The notes under the pieces were generated by a model. That model was given only the letters and a program-made list of their open reading frames with translations. It was not told the DNA's origin and searched no databases. A program made the translations under genes and the position numbers. Positions 34,174-45,587 of a stretch of 64,000 nt of DNA are shown here, piece after piece (position 1 is the stretch's first letter; each line of letters opens with the position of its first letter). This stretch comes from Musa acuminata AAA Group (Eukaryota > Streptophyta > Magnoliopsida > Zingiberales > Musaceae). Location: the NCBI RefSeq assembly GCF_036884655.1, contig NC_088342.1, forward strand, positions 13,823,001 to 13,887,000, written 5' to 3'.

Positions 34174-34619
34174 TGACACGGACTTAGCTGGATTTGCCTA
34201 AGTCGTGCGGCACCCTCGCGCGTCCGTCCGCAAAGGTCAGCCTCCCCGAAGCCTCTCATTGTCCCTTAGGACCACCAAAAGAGAGAACGGGTTAGAGAGA
34301 ACGCCTCCAACGGGATCCACAAGCAAACATCTCCGAAAAACACTTCATAGACAATGCAAATTACAAACAAACTTTACAAGCTCTGAACAGTGGCACAACA
34401 AAGGGTAAAATGGTCCATTACAGACCGAAAAGCTCTCGCACGTGTCTACATGACACAACCTTTATTTACAAGCCTAAAGAGGCCACCAACCCAACTAAAA
34501 TGGGACTTATAAGCCTTCGGCTGCCCCTTTACATTCTGTACAAGGCATGAACATGCCAAACGACACGGACATACATAAGCATTACATCAAACACCTTGTT
34601 TAGAAGTTTGTCCGTGACA
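34174..34619 (-). repeat. 3' LTR of LARD-2
   Basis: 446 bp; termini TGACACGGAC and GTCCGTGACA (plus strand) form an imperfect inverted repeat. Preceded on the minus strand by the AAGTGGGGGAGAA polypurine tract. Confidence 0.93.
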
Positions 34620-37600
34620 TTCTCCCCCACTTATCCCTTCGACGTCCTCGTCGAAGCCTTTGTGAACACTGCAACTCTTCACCTTTGCTGAGTCTTCAAT
34701 CTTCTGCTTTAGCTGCAATGCGCCTCCTGGCTCCCAGCTGCTCTCCGCTGCTGTTTCTGAGTAGTCGAACCTTTGATCCGCCATGCTGCTTCAACTCACC
34801 AATGACTCTTGACTCTGGTGTGGGGTTGGCTGAGTTGTGTTGATCATTGTTGATTCTTACGGATCCCCTAAATGAAGGAAAAAGACCATCCTTACTGCGC
34901 TAGTCTCTCAAAATTTCCACATGCTGCTTGAACTAGGTGGATGCTTGTTGGAGCTTTAACGAGCATCGCCTCGCAAACTTCTGAAGTTTTGGGTCCTTCC
35001 TCCACAAAATCTGCTCATTGACTCTTCTTTCAGTTAGTTGTCACATCCAAGTAGGTTCGCATCACTTCCGCTTTCGATTGGCATTTCGTTGGGAAATGAG
35101 GCGGACAATCTACTCTCAGTAAGCACTGATCACCGTTGGTGAGGATTTGACAACTATTGTCTTCCATTATCTTCGAAGGGTCTTTTGAACTTGTGCAGAG
35201 CTCCTCTGCTAGATAGATAAGAGAACTGGGGTACTTGGTTTCGCCCATTCTCTTAAGAGTTGAGAAGGCAAAGGTTACTTGACTTCGCCCGCCTCCTCGA
35301 GGTTGTACTTCATGCATCGAGCTGGTTACTGGTCTTCGCCTGCTCTTTGCTCACACTTCTAAAGCACTTGAAGTGTTTGCACTCCTTGCGTTGAGTTAGC
35401 TACTGTGATTCACCTTCTCAATGCCCTTGAACTTCTGGAATGCAGGAAGTTTTCACCCCAACTTGGAGTAATTCTCTGATAGATGAGGTCGCCTCTGGGA
35501 TTGTACCGTCTTCTCCATCAACCCTGCCGCCTACTCCACTGAGTAGCAAAGGTACAGCACCACGTACTGCCTGCTTCGTTCCTTGGTCGTGCACTCTTGC
35601 ATGACCCGAAGTCCTTCACTTACGGCTATCTTGATGAGAAACTTGTTGACACCGGTCTTACGAAGTTTCTTGGCCTCTGCCCTTCAGCCTTGTCTCGGTA
35701 CTTGGAGATTGCCTCTGCATGCTCCACCTCCTCGGCCCCTTTCACGACCAAGCGCTCTCCCTCCGTGAGAGCAAGGGATCAATGACTTTGACGGAAGTCC
35801 CGCCTCTGCGGTACCATGGCGCTGCCATGCCCATGGCCCTACTATCCGTCGCCTCGCATCTACATCCCTTTTCTTCACAATCAGTAGATATGCCTTCGTG
35901 ACACTCCTCTGAGTCCACCTCCATTCTCACTGATTGCTTGATTTTGGGTAGCTAAGTCCCTCTGGACTTGTCGTCGCTTCCTCGCCCCTTTCGACCTCCT
36001 ACTTCAACACCTCTGTGTTCTCCAAGCAGTCTGTTTGGTCGATGGAAATACAGACTACAACTCCCATGCATGGCCTCTGCCATCACATTGTAGGGTTTGC
36101 ACCGATTCTGTTCTCCTTAGCTTCCTTGGTAGCAACGTTCGCTTACTCGACCTTGTCCTCTGACTTGTCGGGCTCCCTTAAGCGAATATGAGCTCTGGAG
36201 CAGTCCAACTCTCCAGCTGCTTCGATCATACCTCTGCATGATCAAGTCCCTCTCATGGGACTCACTGGTACTTGCATTCGAACTTTTCCCTTAGTGGAAC
36301 CTAGCCCCCATATGCTGATGACCAAGGTTTTCATCCGATGCAAAATTCGGTGCACGCCCGGAAGACCCGCCTCTGCGGTACCATGGCCTTCACTCCTTGA
36401 ATCCATAGCCCTTCTTGCCGTCGTGTTGTTCACCAAAGCGGAGCTGCCAGTAGCTCCCGATCATACCTCCATATGATCTAGTCCCTCCCGGGACTATGTC
36501 GTGTGTGTCGCATTGCCACGAACTGTCCCACCACGATCCGCTGCACCATGTCGCCTCCTGGTGACATCTCCATTGCATTCTGATCCTTGTGGAATAAACT
36601 CGAATTGTGAACCCTCCATGTGTGGCCTCTGCCAATACATCGCAGGGTCTCCTCCACCTTCGATTTTGTTCGCTCCTTTAGCAATCGACCTTCATCCACC
36701 CACTCTTGGGTCACACCTAGATGAAGCACCGCTCTAGGACAGTCTGTCGCCTAGTAGCTCCCGAAGTCCACCGACTTCGCTGTAATTTGTGTGCCATTGC
36801 CTGGATCCTGGGCCTCTGCCCCTACCAGCACAATCTCCGCTGCGCACTGCTTCCTTCATGGCAACTTGAATGGCAACACTGTGGCATATTCTTCAAGAGT
36901 ACCCGCCTCTGCGTCCTCTTGCCCCGTGCTAAGGCCTTCTGAACCCAACTTCGCCTCCGCAAATTGAGTCGCCTTAGTTCCTCCATCAAATGCTCCTCCG
37001 AGATAAGGTGCATGTGCCTAGAAGCTCCCTTCGTCTTTGGCACCATGCAAGATGAGTCCGCTCCGTCAGAATGAAGGACCCATGGAACAACATGATCCTA
37101 CTCTTGCCTCTGCAAGAGTTCATGTCTTTGACCTCTGTCTAAGGAAAGCACTGTGCGTCTGCTACATGTTCCAACTTCTCTGCTGGCTCCCTTCATGCGG
37201 CTTGGGTACTTCACCAAGTTACACCCAAGTTGCTCCGCTCCTCGTTTTTGCATTGAGTCGATGGTGGCCCTCGTGCCCACCATTCCACGGGTCAGCCCTC
37301 CCTTGAGTCCGATCTCCACATCGACTCCAAGTGTGCCTTCATTTAAGTTGCTTTGGGTCGCTCCCCCACTTGATCTCGCAATGCATCCACCAATGCATTC
37401 TCTCAAGCGAGATCATGCGACGACTCCTCGCCGCTTGCTCAGTCCATCGAGCTTCGTGGAGTTGTTGTTTTGTTGAGGTACTCCTCCTCAACATGTGCAG
37501 TCCGTCGCACATGATTCTCCCTCTGGAGAGCCGGGACTTATCCCTCCTGGATAACTATCCCATTTGAGCAACATCTCTCTTCGTTTCGGAGACCACCATC

Positions 37601-38300
37601 CCCTTGGACTACTCCGATCTGCTGAACAAACTGTGCATTGTTCTGCCTCTTGCAAACGCACTTGCTAGATTGCGCCTCCACGTCAATACAACCACCGCTG
37701 CACCCCTCCAGGCCTAGCAACATGCTGAACTCGTTGCACACTTCAGCCTCCTCCGGACGTATCCTTCGCATGCCGAAGAGAAAGTTTCAATGCTCCATGG
37801 CGCCGAGTCTCGGTCGCCTTGGGATGGCCACGAACAATCCATCGTCCGCATACAAGCCCATGCATGAGTACCGAATTCTTCGAGTTAGCAATTCCCCTCA
37901 CCTCTGTGAGCTTTGCACAACTCTTTCGGTCGCTGAGCAACTCATTCCACTTTGCATGGTCTCGTCCTTTTGCCAAGCGCCTCGCTTGCCTTGAGCACCA
38001 TCAAGTAAAGTTGTCAACGTTGAGCCGTAGCTCAAACTCAGCCATCCCAACCTTTGTGCGCTCCAGATTCTTCCAAGCTTGCCTGTTCTCGTGGTGCCTC
38101 TTGCGCGAAGGGTTGGCCATTCCTCTGAATGCCAATCTCAGATGCCCGCTCCTCTGAGCGACTCTTTTCCCTACATCTCCATGCCCGTTTTCCCTCAAAC
38201 GGTCGCGCATGTGCTGACTGCCCTCAACGCAGCCCCGCTAGGTCCCCCACGTTTGCATGTCAAGTGTTTCTATGAGTGCTTGTCCCGCTCTGATACCATA
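34620..38300 (-). other. LARD-2 internal region, non-coding
   Basis: Compared with LARD-1 the whole interior is collinear and similar, so it is conserved as DNA/RNA though not as protein. There are internal near-duplications. One word pair is at 36238-36262 (CATGATCAAGTCCCTCTCATGG) and 36472-36497, with matching GGTACCATGG words at about 35810 and 36378. Some of it may be captured host sequence; I cannot name a source. Confidence 0.6.
38284..38298 (-). promoter_or_regulatory. Primer-binding site of LARD-2
   Basis: The minus strand reads TGGTATCAGAGCGGG two bases inside the 5' LTR; initiator-Met tRNA complement, intact, showing the element can still be primed. Confidence 0.9.
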
Positions 38301-38746
38301 TGACACGGACTTAGCTGGATTTGCCTAAGTCGTGCGGCACCCTCGCGCGTCCGTCCGCAAAGGTCAGCCTCCCCGAAGCCTCTCATTGTCCCTTAGGACC
38401 ACCAAAAGAGAGAACGGGTTAGAGAGAACGCCTCCAACGGGATCCACAAGCAAACATCTCCGAAAAACACTTCATAGACAATGCAAATTACAAACAAACT
38501 TTACAAGCTCTGAACAGTGGCACAACAAAGGGTAAAATGGTCCATTACAGACCGAAAAGCTCTCGCACGTGTCTACATGACACAACCTTTATTTACAAGC
38601 CTAAAGAGGCCACCAACCCAACTAAAATGGGACTTATAAGCCTTCGGCTGCCCCTTTACATTCTGTACAAGGCATGAACATGCCAAACGACACGGACATA
38701 CATAAGCATTACATCAAACACCTTGTTTAGAAGTTTGTCCGTGACA
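38301..38746 (-). repeat. 5' LTR of LARD-2
   Basis: 446 bp, identical by eye to 34174-34619. Confidence 0.93.
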
Positions 38747-39760
38747 ATCAGGCTCTACACTATTTTCCTGCACATCTCCCCCATCACCCTGATATACTAG
38801 AGGAATAACTGGGTCACAATCTGCTAATCCTTCTGCAGAAGTCTTGGCTGGTGCCTTCTTCTTCAAATCCTCAAAGGTTTGATCCTCAAAGAAGACCACA
38901 TCTCTGCTCCTGAACACCTTATGCTTTTCTGGATCCCAAAGCCTGTAACCAAACTGATCATGTGAGTAACCAAGAAAAATACATTCTTTAGACTTACCAT
39001 CCAGCTTGGACCTCTCATTATCTGGAACATGTGCAAATGCACGACAACCAAATACTCTCAAATGCTTGTAGGAAACATCTTTCTCTGACCATACATGCTC
39101 TGCAACATCACCATCTAGGGCTGTACATGGTGATAAGTTGATCACATCAATTGCAGTCCTCAAAGCCTCATCCCAAACCTTTTGGGTAGCTTGGCCTGTG
39201 AAAGCATACATCTGATCTTTTCCATGATGGTGCGGTTCATCCTCTCTGCAATTGCATTATGCTGAGGTGTACCAGGAACTGTCATCTCATGTTGGATCCC
39301 ATGTGACCTGCAATAGTCATTAAACAATCCCGTATACTCACCACCATTATCTGATCTTATGCATTTCATTTTCCTTTCTGTCTCCCTTTCAACCCTGGCA
39401 TGAAACTCTTTGAAGACATTAATAACCTGATCTTTGGTCTTCAAAGCATAAGCCCAAACTTTCCTGGAAAAATCATCTATAAAAGTGACAAAATAAAGTG
39501 CACCACTTATACCAAGAACATCAACAGATCCATCAGGAGTTTTTGTCCTCAAAGGACCACATACATCTGTATAAACACGGTCTAAGGCATGCATTTTTCT
39601 AGACAAAGTAGCACTAGCAAATGAAACTCTATGTTGTTTACCAGCCAAACAATCAATACAAGGGTTCAGATGTATACCTCTGAGATCTGGCAATACCTCT
39701 CTCTTGGAAAGAGCTTGCAGCCCCTTCTCGCTCATGTGTCCCAATCACCTATGCCACAAC
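38747..39760 (-). pseudogene. Copia-C integrase
   Basis: The 39744-39160 block is open for 194 codons. It has the preintegrase 'LNPCIDCLAGKQ' cysteines, 'YTDVCGPLRTKT', 'IRSDNGGEYTG' and 'NAIAERMNRTI', so the Asp-Asp-Glu triad is complete. A frameshift near 39180 leads to the C-terminal block 39180-38747 ('KVFRSRDVVFFEDQT'). LARD-2 interrupts the coding region at 38747. Among the four family members this integrase core is the best preserved. Confidence 0.87.
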
Positions 39761-41035
39761 TCCATACTGAAGTCTTTCTCTGTAGCATTTAACTGCTCAC
39801 CATAAGCTTTAGCCTACAACCTATACAAAGTATGACATTTCTTTCCATTAGCTATAACAAGAGAACCCTTACTGAGCTTCCATTGCCCTTTGTGAAATCT
39901 GCTTTCATACTCTTCATCATCTAGTCTTCCAACTGAAATTAAATTCAGCCTCAAGTCAACCACATGCCTCACATCCTTAAGTACCAACTTGCAGCCAAGG
40001 TTGGTCTTTAAATGGATATCACCCATGCCAATGATGTCTGCTGTGCCATAGTTGCCCATCTTGACAACACCAAAGTTTCCAGACCTGTATGTAGCAAAAA
40101 ACTCTCTCCGAGGTGTAGCATGATAAGAAGCACCTGTGTCAATCACCCACTCAAGATCCTCACACACACAAGAAAAAATATCATCAGAAGGAGACAAAAT
40201 CAAATAATCACCACCCTGCACTGTAGCTGTAGTATTATCCTTTGACTCTGTAGACTCCACTTTTTTTCCCTTTTTCTTGTTCTTCTTAGGTTGCTTACAT
40301 TGGTTCTTGTAATGTCCTTTCTCACCACAGTTATAGCAAACAATATCTTTTCTTGATCTTGACTTGCTTCTACCCATACGTGAACTGCTTCTAGATTTTG
40401 ACATTCCTCTGTTCTCTGAGATATGTGCCTGTGAATCATTCTGAGATATTGCCGAACTCTTTCTTCTCAACTCCTCATTCAACAAACTGCTTGTTACTTG
40501 ACTCATAGTGACAATACCATATGGCGCAGAATTACTAAGGGAAACCACGAGTGTCCCAACTTTCTGGTAATGAACTGAGAAGTAACAATGCTTGCAACTC
40601 ATCATCAAGAGATATTTTCATAGAGGATAACTAGTTAGTAATACTCTGCATTTCATTCAAATGCTCAGCAATAGAAGCATCCTCTCTATATTTTAGGTTC
40701 GCAAGTTTTCTGATAAAAAAAGCTTTGTTGCCAGCTGTTTTTCTTTCATAGAGACTTTCCTATTTTTTCCAAAGAGAATATGCAGAAATTTCAGTAGAAA
40801 CATGGTGAAAGACACTATCATCAAGCCACTGTCTAATAAACCCAATTGTTTTTCGATCTAAACTCTTCCACTCATCATCTGTCATAGTTGTAGGTTTTGC
40901 ACTATCCCCCTACAAAGATCCATACAAATCTTTGCAATACAAGAGATCTTCCATTCTTGGTTTCCATATCATCCAATTGTTTCCATTCAAACTAATCATA
41001 CAAAAACATTACTGGCCTCCATGTTCAAATACAAA
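39761..41035 (-). pseudogene. Copia-C gag-protease
   Basis: 40608-39814 is open. It shows 'SSLLNEELRRKSS', a perfect CCHC knuckle ('CYNCGEKGHYKNQC', near 40340-40300), a Lys-rich linker and the protease 'WVIDTGASYHATP' with its catalytic Asp intact. A 2-bp deletion near 40552 (GGGACAC where sisters have GGGAGACAC) shifts the frame. The N-terminal gag (41035-40609) carries stops at several former Gln or Trp codons. Confidence 0.85.
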
Positions 41036-41050
41036 AATTAAATCACCAAA

Positions 41051-41067
41051 ACCCTGCTCTGATACCA
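41051..41067 (-). promoter_or_regulatory. Primer-binding site of copia-C
   Basis: The minus strand reads TGGTATCAGAGCAGGGT after the 5' LTR; intact. Confidence 0.9.
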
Positions 41068-41069
41068 GT

Positions 41070-41673
41070 TGATGGGGATATAAACAGGAATAACCTTTGT
41101 ATAGGAACAAATACTAGAAGACCATAATACGCAGCGGAATAAAATGGAAACACAATCAAACAAAACACCAAGATATACGTGGAAAACCCCTTCAATGTGA
41201 AGGGTAAAAACCACGGGGCAAACTAGAGATAATCCACTATGAGAATAATGAATATACAAATCTCAATCTCTTGCCTAAAACCCTAGCAACAACCACAAGA
41301 GAATAACTGGGATACAAGGATCACATCACTGCCCACAATATCTAAAACCTCCCCAAGTAATCACAGCAAGAGTCTACTGTAGATTTGATCTAACCTGAGA
41401 TGAGAACACTGCTATATGATTGAGAATAGTCTCTCTGCGTTGTCCTTGTCTTCTTCCCTTTTTTTCTCTTCCTTTTCTGCCTTGTTCTCTTTCTTCTCTT
41501 TGGAATCTTGTGGCTGGCTAGATCTGCCTCGTTGCTGCCTTTTTATAGCTTTAATCTGTTTCTAAAACGCAGCCACCACACCCCCCTAATCTTAATTAGG
41601 GTTAGGTTAAGAGGGGGTGTGGGCTATGGGCTGCCCTAGCCCACATGGGCTGAATATGGGCTATCAGCCCAAC
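41070..41673 (-). repeat. 5' LTR of copia-C
   Basis: 604 bp; minus strand TGTTGGGCTGATAG to ATCCCCATCA. Confidence 0.92.
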
Positions 41674-42419
41674 ATATAAGAACTGTCAAGTTTTGGCACT
41701 CTTGAAGAACTTTCAGTGCCCCTGAAATATTTGAGAGGCTATTTCCATGCAGATTTAGGTAGGAGAGAGAAAGAAGGTCTTGAAGCTTGTCGGGAACCTG
41801 GCCACTTAGTTTATTGAGAGACAAATTTAGGATCTGCAATGCCTTGCAAGAAGAGAGAACCTCCGGAATGACCCCCTGCAACCTATTCTATCCAAGGTTG
41901 AGGGTAGCAAGATGAACTAATCATCTACAGCCAAGGTCGATGTTACCTTCAAGAGAATTGTTCCATAGATTAAGCAACGTAAGCATCGAGCACGAGGACA
42001 GAGAAGAGGGCAACGGACCGATAAATTCATTAGATGTAGCTGAGAAAACCTCAAGCTTTGCCAGGCCGTGAAACTCATCAGGGATGATCCCGGTGAACCT
42101 GTTGCCGGACACATCCAAGTGTTGTAGGCCCGAGAGGTTTCCTATACCCGGTGGGAACTCCCTGCTGCTTACGTCGAGCACCTTCAAGAGCTTCAAGTGG
42201 AATAGCTCTGGTGGGATGGGATCACGGAAAGAATTGTGAGAGAGGTTGAGAAAGCTGAGCTTGTCTAAACCAGCCAGGGACCTTGAGAGAACCCCTTCAA
42301 GACCTCTCTCAGGTAGATCGAGACCGATGACTCTTATGGTGGTGAGCAAGGTAGAGTTGAGAGTGGACGATGATGATGATGTCGGGGAAGAGGAGAACAG
42401 AGCATAAGGGACTCCCGGC
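41674..42419 (-). pseudogene. PSKR-like LRR receptor-like protein, middle piece
   Basis: The minus strand from 42418 begins with Pro-Gly-Val of the N-terminal cap (LRRNT), then 'RVIGLDLPERGLEGVL', 'LSFLNLSHNSF' and 'LQHLDVSGNRFTGIIP', all LRRs of the LxxLxLxxNxxxG type. It continues to 'LNLSLNKLSGQVP' and 'CQNLTVLI' at 41674. One stop is visible: the TAG closing 'NIDLGCR' at 41921-41923. The next part (41881 on) starts with 'MQGVIPEVLSSCKALQILNLS'. The TATAA at 41674-41678 is the duplicated target of copia-C. Confidence 0.87.
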
Positions 42420-42711
42420 TGATGGGATATAATGCGAAATAATCTGAGATGAGAACACTGCTAGATGATTGAGAATAGTCTCTTTGTGTTGTTCTTATTT
42501 TCTTCCCTTTCTTTCTCTTATTTTTCTGCCTTTTTCTTCTCCTCTTTGCTGCTACAAAAATCTCCTGCTTGCTGCCCTATTTATAGCCTTTTTCTGTCTC
42601 TAAAACACAGTCACCCACACCTCTTAATGTTAATTAGGGTTAGGTTAAGAGGGGATGAGATGTGGGCTAATAAAGCCCACATTGGGCTGAATATGGGCTA
42701 TTAGTCCAACA
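42420..42711 (-). repeat. 3' LTR of copia-D, internally deleted
   Basis: 292 bp against 529 bp in the 5' LTR. The first 22 bases (plus strand TGATGGGATATAATGCG) jump directly to the CTGAGATGAGAACACTGC block, losing most of the central part. Confidence 0.85.
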
Positions 42712-42777
42712 ACCTCCCCCTTCAGCCCATAAAGGAGGTTGTCCCATGACTCCTCAATATGAAGCCAAGCCGACCAA

Positions 42778-43260
42778 CTATCGGTATATCTCTTGTCTTT
42801 CTTTTGGTAAAGTCTTTATCAACATGTCTGCTTCGTTGTCATCTGTGTGAATTTTCTGAAGCTGTAATTGCTTCTCTTCAAATACATTTCGAATCCAGTG
42901 GTATCTGACATCTATATGTTTTGACTTGTAATAAAACATTAGGTTCTTACACAAATGGATGATACTCTGGTTGTCACAATGCACCACATAATTTTTCTGT
43001 TTTAGCCCCAATTCTTATAAGAATTCTTTCATCCATAATATTTCTTTGTATATCTCTATAGCAGCAATATATTCTGCTTCTGTGGTGGAGAAAGCAATAT
43101 ACCTTTGTAATCTGGATTGCCATGACACAGCTCCCCCTGCAAAAGTAAGTACATAACCTAAAGTAGACTTCTTCGTATCTATATCTCTTACTATATCTGC
43201 ATTTGTGTAACCTGTCAACATATGTGGTCAACCTCCAAAGCTTAAATAAACCTTAGAGCT
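42778..43260 (-). pseudogene. Copia-D RNase H
   Basis: 43221-43015 and 43011-42778 give 'GYTNADIVRDIDTKKST' (first catalytic Asp of YTDAD now Asn), 'SWQSRLQRYIAFSTTEAEY', 'HCDNQSIIHLCKN' and 'HIDVRYHWIRNVFEEKQL'. It ends with 'TLPKERQEIYR', the normal end of the polyprotein, next to the polypurine tract. Confidence 0.87.
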
Positions 43261-44440
43261 CCCTCTAAGATATCTAAAAATCCACTTCACTGCTGCCTAG
43301 TATTCTTTGCTTGGATTTATAAGAAATTTGCTAGTAACACCAACTGCATATGCGATGTCTGGCCTCATATATATCATTGCATATATTAAACTTCCAACTG
43401 CTAAAGCATAAGGAACCTTTTGCATTTTCTCCTTCTCCTCATTACTTGACGGACTCTGTTTTGAGCACAACTTAAAGTGATCTGCAAAAGGAGAACCAAC
43501 TAGTTTTGCATTTCTCATACTGAATCTTTCCAATACCTTTGCGATGTATTTCTCTTGTGGCAACTAAATCTTCTTATTTTTTCTATCACAGGAAATCTAC
43601 ATACCTAGTATTTGCTTTGCTGGCCCTATGTCCTTTATTGCAAAAGACTCACTTAGTTCCTTCTTCAATCTGTCAATTTTAGATATATCTTTCCCAAGAA
43701 TAAGCATGTCATCAACATAAAGTAAGAGAATAATAAAATCCTCACCAAACCATTTGATGTACACACAATGATATAAAGTCATTCTTTTGTATCTATTTTC
43801 TATCATAAATGAATCAAACTTTCTGTACCACTATCTTGGAGCTTGCTTTAGCCCATATAAGCTCTTCTTTAATTTGCAGATAAAGTTATCTTTACCTTTG
43901 ACTTTGAAGCCTTCTGGTTGCTCCATATAAATTTCCTCATCCAAATCCCCATGAAGGAAAGCTGTCTTCACATCTAACTGCTCAACCTTCAAGTCCTGGC
44001 TAGTAGCAATATCAAAAGTAACACAAATAGAAGATATTTTAACAATAGGCGAAAATATCTCATCAAAGTCAATACCTTTCTTTTGACCAAAGCCTTTCAC
44101 AACCAATCTAGCTTTGTACTTTAGTTGAGAACAATATTCTTGAGTCTTCAACCTGAAAACCCACTTGTTCTTCAAGGCTTTCATTCGATTTGGTAGTAGC
44201 ACCAAATCATAAGTGTGGTTCTCGTGAAGAGCATCCATATCTTCCTGCATAGCAACTAACCACTTCTCTTTCTGCTCACTTTCAACTGCTTCCTGGTAAC
44301 TCTCTGGTTCACTTGCATCAGTAAGCATTACATACTCATGTATAGAGTATCTTCTAGAAGGTTGACGTTGTCTAGAAGATCTTCTCAACTGAGGTTCTGC
44401 GGGAAGTTGCTCTCCAACTTCTTCTTGCTCAACATGTCCT
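43261..44440 (-). pseudogene. Copia-D reverse transcriptase
   Basis: 44388-43831 (185 codons open) covers the fingers region: 'KNKWVFRLKTQEY', 'ARLVVKGFGQKKGIDF', '[16 protein letters not shown]', '[13 protein letters not shown]'. 43806-43597 carries 'LLLYVDDMLILGKDIS', with both catalytic Asp of the YVDD box intact. 43563-43297 holds the connection ('KYIAKVLERFSM', 'ALAVGSLIYAM'). Breaks between the blocks are single stops or small frameshifts. Best preserved RT in the window apart from copia-B. Confidence 0.9.
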
Positions 44441-45500
44441 ATAGGTAGATCAACATCAGGCTCTATACCTTCTTCCTACACATCTCCCCCATCACCCTGA
44501 TATACTAAAGGAGTAATTGGGTCATAATTTGCTAATCCTTTTGCAGAAGTATTGGCTGGTGCCTTCTTATTCAAATCTTCAAAAGTTTGATCCTCAAAGA
44601 AGACTATGTCTTTACTTCTAAATACTTTATGCTTTTCTGGATCCCAAAGCCTGTAACCAAAATGATCATGTGAGTAGCGAAGAAAAATACATTCTTTAGT
44701 CTTACCATCCAGCTTAGACCTCTCATTGTTTGGAATATGTGCAAATGCACGACAACCAAACACTTTTAAATGCTTGTAGGAAATATATTTCTCTGACCAT
44801 ACATGCTCTGTAACATCACCATCTAGGACTGTACATGATGATAAGTTGATCATATCAACTACAGTCCTCAAAGCCTCATCCCAAAACCTTTTGGGTAGCT
44901 TGGCTTTGAAAGCATACATATGATCTTTTCCATGATGGTACGGTTCATCCTCTCTGCAATTGTATTATGCTGAGGTGTACCAGGAACTATTATCTCATGT
45001 TGGATCCCATGTGACATAAAATAATCATTAAATAATCATATATACTCACCACCATTATATGATCTTATGCATTTCAATTGCCTTTCTGTCTCCCTTTCAA
45101 CCATGGCATGAAACTCTTTGAAGACATTAATAACCTGATCTTTGGTCTTTAAAACATAGACCCAAACTTTCCTGAAAAAATCATCTATAAAAGTGATAAA
45201 ATAAAGTGCACCACTTATACCAAGAACATCAATAGATCCACCAGGAGTTTTTGTCCTCAAAGGACCACATACATCTGTATAAACACAATCTAAGGCATGC
45301 ATTTTTTTAGACAAAGCAGGACTAGCAAATGAAACTCTATGTTGTTTACCAACCAAACAATCAATACAAGGGTTCAGATGTATACCTCTAAGGTCTAGCA
45401 ATACCTCTCTCTTGGAAAGAGCTTGCAGCCCCTACTCACTCATGTGTCCCAATTGCCTATGCCACAACTCCATGCTGAAGTCTTTTTTTGTAGCATTTAA
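44441..45500 (-). pseudogene. Copia-D integrase
   Basis: 45401-45036 has 'NPCIDCLVGKQ', 'YTDVCGPLRTKT' and 'IRSYNGGEY': the second catalytic Asp is replaced by Tyr (RSDNGGEY in sisters). The Glu region around 44970 and the C-terminal block 44919-44476 ('RFWDEALRTVVDMINLSS', 'VFRSKDIVFFEDQT') follow. The preintegrase His pair is near 45470-45440, with a stop close by. Confidence 0.87.
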
Positions 45501-45587
45501 CTGCTTATCATAATCTTTAGCCTGCAACCCCTACAAAGTATAACATTTCTTTTCATTAACTATAACAAGAGGACCCTTACTGAGTTT

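Larger units (their letters stand above)
34174..38746 (-). mobile_element. LARD-2: complete non-coding LTR element
   Basis: A 4573-bp element with 446-bp LTRs at 34174-34619 and 38301-38746 and a 3.7-kb interior. ATCA on both sides (34170-34173, 38747-38750) is a 4-bp target duplication, and removing the element restores the copia-C text at ATCAACATCAGGCTC. The primer-binding site (38284-38298) and polypurine tract (34620-34632) set the minus orientation. The interior has only short frames (longest ~118 codons, wrong strand) without retroelement motifs. The two LTRs showed no difference in a base-by-base reading, which implies a recent insertion. Confidence 0.92.
33471..41673 (-). mobile_element. 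Copia-C with nested LARD-2; RT/RNase H deleted
   Basis: A minus-strand element of the A-D family. 3' LTR 33471-34046, 5' LTR 41070-41673, target duplication TATAA at 33466-33470 and 41674-41678. Without LARD-2 it is only ~3.6 kb: about 1.6 kb covering RT and nearly all RNase H is missing, with the joint at about 34131-34141. Gag, protease and integrase are relatively well kept. Removing it restores the LRR gene frame ('CQNLTVLI' continuing into 'LAKNF'). Confidence 0.92.

Noticed and set aside
35583..38210. Many 60-118-codon frames inside LARD-2
   Set aside because: They overlap on both strands and show no retroelement or host domain. I regard them as chance frames.
38284..38298. tRNA-like sequence TGGTATCAGAGC at several places
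   Set aside because: These match only the 3' end complement of initiator-Met tRNA and sit next to LTRs: primer-binding sites, not tRNA genes. No cloverleaf found.
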